The notes under the pieces were generated by a model, which was given only the letters and a program-made list of their open reading frames with translations, had not been told where the DNA came from and searched no databases. From Coraliomargarita sp. CAG:312 (GTDB lineage Bacteria > Verrucomicrobiota > Verrucomicrobiia > Opitutales > Intestinicryptomonadaceae), in assembly GCA_000438015.1 (NCBI GenBank), contig FR901570.1, positions 24,067-45,710 of the forward strand: 21,644 nt of DNA. The letters run 5' to 3'. A program made the translations under genes and the position numbers. This document shows, in pieces, positions 15,567 through 21,644 of the stretch. The first letter of the stretch is position 1. The number at the start of each line of letters is the position of its first letter.

Positions 15567-16841
15567 TTAAAGGTTAGAAATTGCTCGGCACATAACTTCT
15601 GCTGCTTTCTGCAAATCGCCGTCTGTATGAGAAGTACTCATAAAACATATTTCGAATGCAGAGGGCGCCAAATATACTCCGCCTGCAAGGCATTCCTTAA
15701 AGAATTTTCCGTACAACTGCGTAGACGATTTTAACGCTATGGAATAATTTTCCACTTTGTTTTCGTTAAAAAAGAAAGAGAACAGAGATGCCGCCTGCGG
15801 GGTTTGCAAAGGCACACCCTTCTCTTTTGCAGCCTCTGAAACGGCTTTTACAATAAAAGAGCTTTTGCGTTCCAATTCCGCATACGGATTAGTTTGCAAA
15901 ATATGCTCCAAGGCAGCTACTCCCGCAGCCATAGCAAGAGGATTGCCGCTTAAAGTTCCCGCCTGATACACGGGCCCCAAAGGGGCAATATATTCCATTA
16001 TTTCCTTGCGACCGCAAAAAGCTCCTACAGGAAGCCCGCCGCCGATAATTTTACCAAGAGCGCAAAGATCAGGCATAACCCGCTCTCTAGCCTGGGCGCC
16101 TCCTGCGGCTACGCGAAATCCGGTTATTACTTCGTCGAAAATAAGCAATGAACCAAAACGGGTGCATATATCCCTTAAATGCCGCAGAAAACCGACGTTC
16201 GGAACTATGAGTCCGACATTTGCCGGGTATGGTTCCAGAATCACGCACGCAATTTCATCGCCGTATTTTTCAAAACATTCATCCACGGCTGCCGTATCGT
16301 TAAAAGGAAGAACCATCGTCAACTCAGCCAGCGCTTTGGGAATACCTGCAGAATCGGGATTGCCAAAGGTCAGTGCGCCGCTTCCAGCTTTTACGAGCAG
16401 GCTATCGACATGTCCGTGGTAGCATCCCGAAAACTTCACTATTTTGTCGCGCCCGGTATATCCGCGGGCAAGGCGGATAGCCGACATTGTAGCTTCAGTT
16501 CCAGAGTTTGTCATACGAACCATCTGCGCGCACGGAATCATTCTATTGATTAGCTGCGCCATTTTAAGCTCGCTTTCCGAAGGCGTTCCAAAAGACGTTC
16601 CGTTTTCGAGGGCGCGCGCGATAGCATTGCGTATAACCGGGTGGTCGTGTCCAAATAAAGCCGGCCCCCATGTGCAGACAAAATCTATCAAATCCTTTCC
16701 GTCGCAAGTTTGCAGATGCGCCCCGTGAGCGGAACGAGTAAAGAAAGGCTCGCCACCTACGCTTCTAAACGCCCGGACGGGAGAATTTACTCCGCCAGGT
16801 ATCAATTCTTTGCATTTCTCAAAAAGTTCTTTTGAAGTCAT
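15567..16841 (-). CDS. hemL: Glutamate-1-semialdehyde 2,1-aminomutase
   Basis: A cytoplasmic PLP enzyme that converts glutamate-1-semialdehyde to 5-aminolevulinate in the C5 route to tetrapyrroles. 424 residues, the usual length. ELIPGGVNSPVRAF is the standard N-terminus. TNSGTEATMSAIRLARGYTG binds cofactor phosphate, FDEVITGFRV contains D246, and the Schiff-base lysine is K264 in CALGKIIGGGLPVGAF. YQAGTLSGNPLAMAAG is also diagnostic. It starts 8 bases after the nadE stop, so the two are co-transcribed. No clear Shine-Dalgarno sequence is visible, and translational coupling to nadE is plausible. A need for heme fits the eight-heme cytochrome in the window. Confidence 0.97.
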   Translation of the reverse strand: MTSKELFEKCKELIPGGVNSPVRAFRSVGGEPFFTRSAHGAHLQTCDGKDLIDFVCTWGPALFGHDHPVIRNAIARALENGTSFGTPSESELKMAQLINRMIPCAQMVRMTNSGTEATMSAIRLARGYTGRDKIVKFSGCYHGHVDSLLVKAGSGALTFGNPDSAGIPKALAELTMVLPFNDTAAVDECFEKYGDEIACVILEPYPANVGLIVPNVGFLRHLRDICTRFGSLLIFDEVITGFRVAAGGAQARERVMPDLCALGKIIGGGLPVGAFCGRKEIMEYIAPLGPVYQAGTLSGNPLAMAAGVAALEHILQTNPYAELERKSSFIVKAVSEAAKEKGVPLQTPQAASLFSFFFNENKVENYSIALKSSTQLYGKFFKECLAGGVYLAPSAFEICFMSTSHTDGDLQKAAEVMCRAISNL

Positions 16842-16849
16842 TGTAGAAC

Positions 16850-18511
16850 CTATTTTTTCATAGCGACCGGAATTTTTCGGTCAGTGGAATAAGCAACGGG
16901 CGAAACCTTGGGACCTATTGGATATTGCCAACGTTTATACTCGGCGCCCGCAACCTTTTTTAAAACATCGCGCACCACTTCCGAATCATATCCCATATCC
17001 ACAATTTCAGAAGCCGATTTGAACTCGTCTATATGGAGGCGCAATATAGCGTCGAACAAGTCATACGGCGGCAGGGAATCTTCGTCTTTTTGTCCGGGCC
17101 GCAATTCCGCCGACGGAGGCTTGTCTATTGTATTTTGAGGTATTATTTCCCTTCCTGCAGTTTCGTTTATATGGTTGCAAAGCTTATACACGTCGGTCTT
17201 ATATACATCGCATATCGGCGCAAATCCTCCGCAAGTATCTCCGTAAAGAGTGCAATATCCAACCGCGCATTCGCTTTTGTTGCCAGTTGTCAAAACCATA
17301 GCCCCGAATTTATTGGACATTGCCATGAGAATTAGACCGCGAGAGCGCGACTGGATATTTTCCTCCGTGACATCCCGCTCCTTGCCTGCAAATATTTCCG
17401 CTAGAGAGCCTTCTACCGCCTCGACCGTATTTGAGATTGGAACAATATGAAACTCAATTCCCAAATTTTCCGCCAAAGCCTTTGCGTCGCTTATGCTGTG
17501 CGAACTGGAAATTTTCGACGGCATAGAAATTCCGGTGACATTTTCCGCGCCTAGAGCCTCTGTTGCGAGAGCCGCTACCAAAGCAGAGTCGATTCCTCCG
17601 CTCAAGCCTACCAACACGCGTTTTAATCCGCATTTTATCACAAAATCGCGCAGCGATAATACAAGCGCTTTCCGCAAATCGCTAATACCTTGATAGTCGA
17701 ACGCATCGCCGCTATACCCCTCGGCGAAATCTGTATCAACGACCAAACAATCCTCTTCAAACTTTTTCAAGCACTTGCAAACACATTTTTCCGCGTCCAC
17801 GTACGCGCTTCCCCCAGCGAAAATTATGTCGTCTGCCCCTCCGACTAAATTGCACCAAATAAGCGGAGATTTCACCTTGGCCGAAACTTTTTCAAGCAAT
17901 CCGCCGCGCTTGCGCACTGAATCGTTCGAACTTGAAAACACACTTGCGGATATGTTCACCAGCAAGTCCAATCCGGCATTTCCCGAAGCATTCAGGGATG
18001 CGTAATAGTCCATGGGCTTTAACATATTTTCATAGCGCAAAGACGTGGAAACGTCAGATAAAGTCCAAATGTCCTCGCAAACCGTAAGTCCTATTTTTTT
18101 CCCTTTAAAATCTACGACGCAAAATCCGTCTCCGGAATCAAAATTTCTAGCGTCATTTAGAGCCCCATAATTGGGCAATAAATGCTTGTCATACATTGCT
18201 CTAACTGTTCCAGACTCCAGCCAATAAGCCGAATTGCGGTATCCTACGGCGCCTTCGCATTTTCTTGGGCAGCCCACTATTGCCGGAATGGGAATGCTTG
18301 AAGCCAATGAATGCAAAGCATCTTGGGCGGCATCCACAAATTTATCGTAGAACACCAAATCCTTCAAAGGATATCCGGATACGGCACATTCTGGAAACAC
18401 CGCCAATTCCGCTCCCAATCCGGCAAGCTTTTGGCAAATTTGCCGGATTTTTAGAATGTTGCCTTCAAAATCACCTATGCGCGTATTTATCTGACCAATT
18501 CCGATTTTCAT
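16850..18511 (-). CDS. nadE: Glutamine-dependent NAD+ synthetase
   Basis: A cytoplasmic enzyme making NAD+ from deamido-NAD+ with ATP and glutamine. 553 residues in two domains. The N-terminal nitrilase-type glutaminase has the triad E41 (FPECAVSGYP), K109 (YDKHLLPNYG) and C145 (VCEDIW). The C-terminal synthetase has the ATP pyrophosphatase loop SGGIDSA (304-310) and TTGNKSECAVGYCTLYGD. The C-terminal RWQYPIGPKVSP is normal for the family. The start ATG at 18511 gives MKIGIGQINTRIGDF, the expected N-terminus. It lies between the terminator after the TPR gene and hemL, and is probably the first gene of a nadE-hemL unit. No strong Shine-Dalgarno sequence is seen. Confidence 0.97.
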   Translation of the reverse strand: MKIGIGQINTRIGDFEGNILKIRQICQKLAGLGAELAVFPECAVSGYPLKDLVFYDKFVDAAQDALHSLASSIPIPAIVGCPRKCEGAVGYRNSAYWLESGTVRAMYDKHLLPNYGALNDARNFDSGDGFCVVDFKGKKIGLTVCEDIWTLSDVSTSLRYENMLKPMDYYASLNASGNAGLDLLVNISASVFSSSNDSVRKRGGLLEKVSAKVKSPLIWCNLVGGADDIIFAGGSAYVDAEKCVCKCLKKFEEDCLVVDTDFAEGYSGDAFDYQGISDLRKALVLSLRDFVIKCGLKRVLVGLSGGIDSALVAALATEALGAENVTGISMPSKISSSHSISDAKALAENLGIEFHIVPISNTVEAVEGSLAEIFAGKERDVTEENIQSRSRGLILMAMSNKFGAMVLTTGNKSECAVGYCTLYGDTCGGFAPICDVYKTDVYKLCNHINETAGREIIPQNTIDKPPSAELRPGQKDEDSLPPYDLFDAILRLHIDEFKSASEIVDMGYDSEVVRDVLKKVAGAEYKRWQYPIGPKVSPVAYSTDRKIPVAMKK

Positions 18512-18593
18512 ATATTTTCAAAAATTTTTTTTTAGAGTAGAAAGTTTGCAAACAAAAAATCCGATTCTATCAGTATTCGCAAAGTTTCCGGAC

Positions 18594-18624
18594 AAACAAA
18601 ATGCGCGGATTAAACCGCGCATTT
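18594..18624 (-). terminator. Rho-independent terminator after the TPR gene
   Basis: A 10-bp stem (18599-18608 with 18615-18624, core ATGCGCGG/CCGCGCAT) and a 6-base loop. In the minus direction it is followed by a T-rich TTTGTTT tail. It lies 74 bases after the stop of the TPR gene and separates glmM-TPR from nadE-hemL. Confidence 0.75.
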
Positions 18625-18697
18625 GAAGTAAAAATTTCCCTGCAACAACATCCAGATCAAATGCGCCGAACATCGACCGGGAATAAAAGCAATCATC

Positions 18698-20134
18698 CTA
18701 TTGTGAGTTCTTAGACGCGTAGTAGGCGTTGATTTTATCGGAAACATCCTTATAGGATATATCTGCCGAATATATTTCTTTATATTCGTTAAACGCTTTG
18801 TCCGCCTGTCCCATCAACTCGTAGGCAGTAGCCAACTCGTATATAATTTCCTTCTTGGAGTCGTTCATAATTTTAGACTCTTTCTTTGCTGTCTCAAGCT
18901 GGTCTACAGCCAAGTCGTATTTTTTGCCCTTTATAAAAGCCCTTCCCAAGCCTAGCAATGACTGTATGCGAACCTTGGGATTGCGCTGGGAAAGCTGGAA
19001 CTGCATTATTGCCTCGTCCAACATTCCCTCTTCAAACATAAGCATGCCGTAGATATAGCGGTAGTTGAAGTCGTTCGGATAACGTTCAACCATGTCGCGC
19101 GCATTCTCAAGCTTGTATGAATGTTCCTTCTTTTTAAGCTCCTCAAGTTCCGCCGCGATGGATGCATCATTCGGATTTTCCCCAAGCTTATTTGTAAGCT
19201 CTTGGATTTTAGCATCCATAGACGCCACTATAAAGTCGTTTTCCATTTTTTCTAAAGTGGTGTCTGCCTTGCCCAATGGCTGCTGGCGAGCCTTGCGCAC
19301 AAATTCCAAAGCCTCGTCGTAGCGTTTTAAAGTTCTTAGATTTCCGCATATATCGCGGTATAGATTTATATTTTCCGGATCGGCTTCTATCTGGGCTTTC
19401 AGCTTTTCGACCATCCTGTTTAAAGTTTCTTCGTCGCTCACCAAGCTTGCGCTCTTTTCCAAATCGAGAGTTTCCTCGCTGCTCTTGAGCTTTTTCTTGA
19501 AGTCGTCGTCGTCCTCCCAGTTCCCCTTTACCATTGTCTTCACGACCGACGCGCTTCTTGCCAAAGCCTGCGCGTCGCCGTTCGATGGATTTTTGCGCAA
19601 GATTGTTTCGCAAACCTGCATCGCTTCGTCTGGCTGCTGGTTCTTAACAAGGGCGTTCCCCAAGGCCAGAAGATTCTTTTCGTTATTCGGCTCAAACTGC
19701 GCTATCGCCTGGTATGCCGATGCTACGGTCCCCCAATAATTCAAGGATTCCGCCGCGGAAGCCAATGCATTTAAAACCGCGGGATTTTGCGGGCATTGGG
19801 AGAGAAGCTTTTCCGCCTCTTCCATCACTTTTAGAGCCTCTCCTTTTTTTATCATTCCGCCAGCCTTCATTGCAAAGACGGCCCCTTGGACTTGGGCGCC
19901 GAGCTTGGCGAGGGCGTTTCCTTTGCCGTATTTTTTAAATTGCGCCTGGCGAAGAATCTTGCGCACTTCCACACACGACGGATGCTTGCTTAAAATAGTA
20001 GAGCAAATGTCTATGACGTACGATGGATTTTTGTCTATAGATTTTTCCGCAGATTCCAACTGTCTTATAAAACGCGGGTCTAAATCTTTAATTTTTTCCT
20101 CAATAATTTCCGGTATTTCTGTTTCTTCTGCCAT
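18698..20134 (-). CDS. Cytoplasmic TPR-repeat protein of unknown role
   Basis: 478 residues, no signal peptide or membrane segment, rich in charged residues. It is built almost wholly of tetratricopeptide-like helix pairs. Examples are NPAVLNALASAAESLNYWGT, ENINLYRDICGNLRTLKRYD and NDFNYRYIYGMLMFEEGMLD; the last clear unit is IIYELATAYELMGQADKAFN. An early segment (FKKYGKGNALAKLGAQVQGA, about 68-87) is not TPR-like and may be a family marker. A charged coiled-coil-like stretch, about 310-345, interrupts the repeats. Such proteins are scaffolds; no enzymatic motif is present. It starts 52 bases after the glmM stop and is probably co-transcribed with it. GGAA lies 11 bases before the ATG. Family certain, role unknown. 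Confidence 0.88.
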   Translation of the reverse strand: MAEETEIPEIIEEKIKDLDPRFIRQLESAEKSIDKNPSYVIDICSTILSKHPSCVEVRKILRQAQFKKYGKGNALAKLGAQVQGAVFAMKAGGMIKKGEALKVMEEAEKLLSQCPQNPAVLNALASAAESLNYWGTVASAYQAIAQFEPNNEKNLLALGNALVKNQQPDEAMQVCETILRKNPSNGDAQALARSASVVKTMVKGNWEDDDDFKKKLKSSEETLDLEKSASLVSDEETLNRMVEKLKAQIEADPENINLYRDICGNLRTLKRYDEALEFVRKARQQPLGKADTTLEKMENDFIVASMDAKIQELTNKLGENPNDASIAAELEELKKKEHSYKLENARDMVERYPNDFNYRYIYGMLMFEEGMLDEAIMQFQLSQRNPKVRIQSLLGLGRAFIKGKKYDLAVDQLETAKKESKIMNDSKKEIIYELATAYELMGQADKAFNEYKEIYSADISYKDVSDKINAYYASKNSQ

Positions 20135-20186
20135 AATAAAAGTTCCGTGTTAAAAATAGTGCATTAAGCTTAAGCGTATTTTTCGA

Positions 20187-21533
20187 TTACTTCAAGTCTA
20201 AATCTACCGCATTACAAAGTAATTGCATGCATTTTTTCACTTTTTCGCGATCTTTGCCTTCCACAAGCAACCTTATTTTCTTTTCTGTGCCGGAGTAGCG
20301 GACCAAAAGCCTGCCGTCAGCGCCCAATATTTCATTGCATTCGCCCATGGCTTTTGAAAGATTTGGAGCTTGCTCAACGGGAATTTTACGCACCACTGAA
20401 AGTGCCTTCGACTCTGCCGGATACATTTTTATTCCAACTCTCAGCTTGGATAATTTTTCCATTTTGCCAACCATTACCGAAAGCACGGAAAGTGCTGCAG
20501 CCAAACCGTCGCCGCAGGGCGAAACATCCAAAAATATAAAATGCCCGGAATTTTCGCCGCCTATATTGCAGGAATGCTCAAGCATTTCGCGCATTACAAG
20601 CCTGTCGCCTATGCCGCTTCTAAAAACCTCTATGCCGTTCTCGCGCAGCGATTCATCCATGCCGATATTGCTTTGCAGAGTAGTGACTATAGCGGAAGAA
20701 CGAAGTTTCCCGCGCGATTTTGCGTCTAGTGCAATAAGCCCCAATATTTCTTCGCCTTCTAAAATCGAACCGGTTTCGTCGCACACCACAACCCTGTCGC
20801 CGTCCCCGTCGTGAGCAAACCCCACATCGGCGCCTACACGGCGGCAAAAATCCGACAAATTTTCCGGATGTTGGCTTCCGACGCCGTCGTTTATATTAAA
20901 TCCGTCCGGAGAATGCGCCGTTTCAAAAACCTCCGCCCCGTATCGCCTAAAAACTTCCGAGGATATTCCGCTGGTTGCGCCGTTTGCCATATCTACGGCG
21001 ATTTTTATTCCTTTCAAAAATTCCGGCGGGAAAATCGACGCCATCTTTTTGCAATAATCCACGGACGCAAAATCTCCGGCCGCTATGGTCCTGGGAGAAA
21101 ATTCCGAAGGGGAAAATCCGCCGGATAGATCCAAATATTTTTCCAATTTGCACTCCAGCGCCAACTGGGCACCGTCTTCAATTTTGCGGGCAGACTCGTC
21201 GAAAAATTTTATTCCGTTGTCCGTGTAAGGGTTGTGCGAGGCGGTAATCATGGCACCCAGCTTGGCGCCTTTTTCTATTACGCAAAAAGCAAGCGCCGGA
21301 GTGGGAAGAACCCCTACGTCCTCGAATTTCGCACCTCCTTCCATCAAACCGGAACAAAACGCCGATTTTAATGTGTTAGTGGAAGCCCTGGTATCGCCGC
21401 CGACTACGATTTTTCCGCCGCCATTCTCGCTGACAAACTCCGCCGCGGCGAGACCCAACGCCTTAAAAAAAGGTTCCCTTATTTCAAAATCCCCGTATTT
21501 TCCGCGAATTCCGTCGGTGCCAAAGTATTTCAT
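20187..21533 (-). CDS. glmM: Phosphoglucosamine mutase
   Basis: A cytoplasmic enzyme interconverting glucosamine-6-phosphate and glucosamine-1-phosphate, on the route to UDP-GlcNAc for peptidoglycan and LPS. 448 residues, the standard length. The start MKYFGTDGIRGKYG is canonical. The phosphorylated serine is S99 in TASHNPYTDNG. The metal loop is DGDGD (242-246), the sugar-binding loop is GGENSGH, and the phosphate-binding end is RYSGTEKKIRLLVEG. A strong AGGAGG Shine-Dalgarno sequence 8 bases before the ATG confirms the start. It heads a unit with the TPR gene. Confidence 0.97.
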   Translation of the reverse strand: MKYFGTDGIRGKYGDFEIREPFFKALGLAAAEFVSENGGGKIVVGGDTRASTNTLKSAFCSGLMEGGAKFEDVGVLPTPALAFCVIEKGAKLGAMITASHNPYTDNGIKFFDESARKIEDGAQLALECKLEKYLDLSGGFSPSEFSPRTIAAGDFASVDYCKKMASIFPPEFLKGIKIAVDMANGATSGISSEVFRRYGAEVFETAHSPDGFNINDGVGSQHPENLSDFCRRVGADVGFAHDGDGDRVVVCDETGSILEGEEILGLIALDAKSRGKLRSSAIVTTLQSNIGMDESLRENGIEVFRSGIGDRLVMREMLEHSCNIGGENSGHFIFLDVSPCGDGLAAALSVLSVMVGKMEKLSKLRVGIKMYPAESKALSVVRKIPVEQAPNLSKAMGECNEILGADGRLLVRYSGTEKKIRLLVEGKDREKVKKCMQLLCNAVDLDLK

Positions 21534-21541
21534 TTTTTGTG

Positions 21542-21584
21542 CCTCCTTTAATAATTATAAAACCAATAAAATTTCCGTTTGCAA
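21542..21584 (-). promoter_or_regulatory. glmM ribosome binding site and putative promoter
   Basis: On the minus strand, AGGAGG (21542-21547) lies 8 bases before the glmM ATG. A perfect -10 box TATAAT (21554-21559) and a -35-like TTGCAA (21579-21584) are 19 bases apart, slightly long. The ribosome binding site is clear, the promoter moderately supported. Confidence 0.5.
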
Positions 21585-21604
21585 TAGCTCAAATTTCAAT
21601 TTTT

Positions 21605-21644
21605 TTATCGCGCGCACCTTCCAAAAGCCGCCGCGCTTAATGCG
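21605..21644 (-). CDS. Possible C-terminal end of an upstream gene (partial)
   Basis: The GC-rich end of the window on the minus strand reads ALSAAAFGRCAR followed by TAA, and the sequence turns AT-rich exactly after that stop. This suggests a coding region ending there, upstream of glmM. Thirteen codons are too few to identify it, and another frame is also open. Confidence 0.2.
   Translation of the reverse strand, partial: ALSAAAFGRCAR

Overview
The window looks like a chromosomal segment of a member of the Verrucomicrobiota or a close relative, moderately AT-rich. This placement is inferred from the sulfatase load, the large esterase and multiheme cytochrome proteins, and a Cas9 fragment that resembles, from memory, the type II-C Cas9 of Akkermansia. 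No database search was possible.

Layout. (1) Positions 1-967 hold the start of a Bcr/CflA-type drug efflux transporter on the minus strand, followed by about 430 bases with no convincing gene. (2) Positions 1396-13536 are a polysaccharide-degradation cluster. It has five secreted sulfatases of clearly different types, a secreted alpha/beta-hydrolase esterase fused to a beta-propeller-like domain, and an eight-heme c-type cytochrome with HEAT-like and TPR repeats. Transcription units alternate: sulfatase then cytochrome (+), sulfatase then esterase (-), a single sulfatase (+), and two sulfatases in tandem (-). The enzymes carry export signals and probably act outside the cytoplasm on a sulfated and acylated glycan. 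No sulfatase-maturing enzyme is in the window. Two of the five sulfatases have a one-base reading-frame problem at a poly-A tract.

(3) Positions 13560-15560 are a loose accessory stretch. It holds the remains of a type II CRISPR-Cas locus: 205 codons of the Cas9 N-terminus on the minus strand, a solitary sequence that looks like one CRISPR repeat 8 bases beyond its stop, and on the opposite strand a promoter, an anti-repeat, a hairpin and a strong terminator that together read as a tracrRNA gene. The solitary repeat and the anti-repeat can form 28 base pairs. Next come an SMR-family (SugE/Gdx-like) exporter, two very small minus-strand reading frames, one of them ribbon-helix-helix-like, and a long-armed inverted repeat.

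(4) Positions 15567-21533 are a minus-strand housekeeping block: glmM (cell-wall precursor synthesis), a cytoplasmic TPR protein, nadE (NAD synthesis) and hemL (tetrapyrrole synthesis). glmM has a strong Shine-Dalgarno sequence, which most genes in the accessory part lack.

The most unusual item is the CRISPR relic: an apparently intact tracrRNA gene beside a Cas9 cut down to RuvC-I, bridge helix and the start of the recognition lobe. Next are the two poly-A frameshifts in sulfatases.
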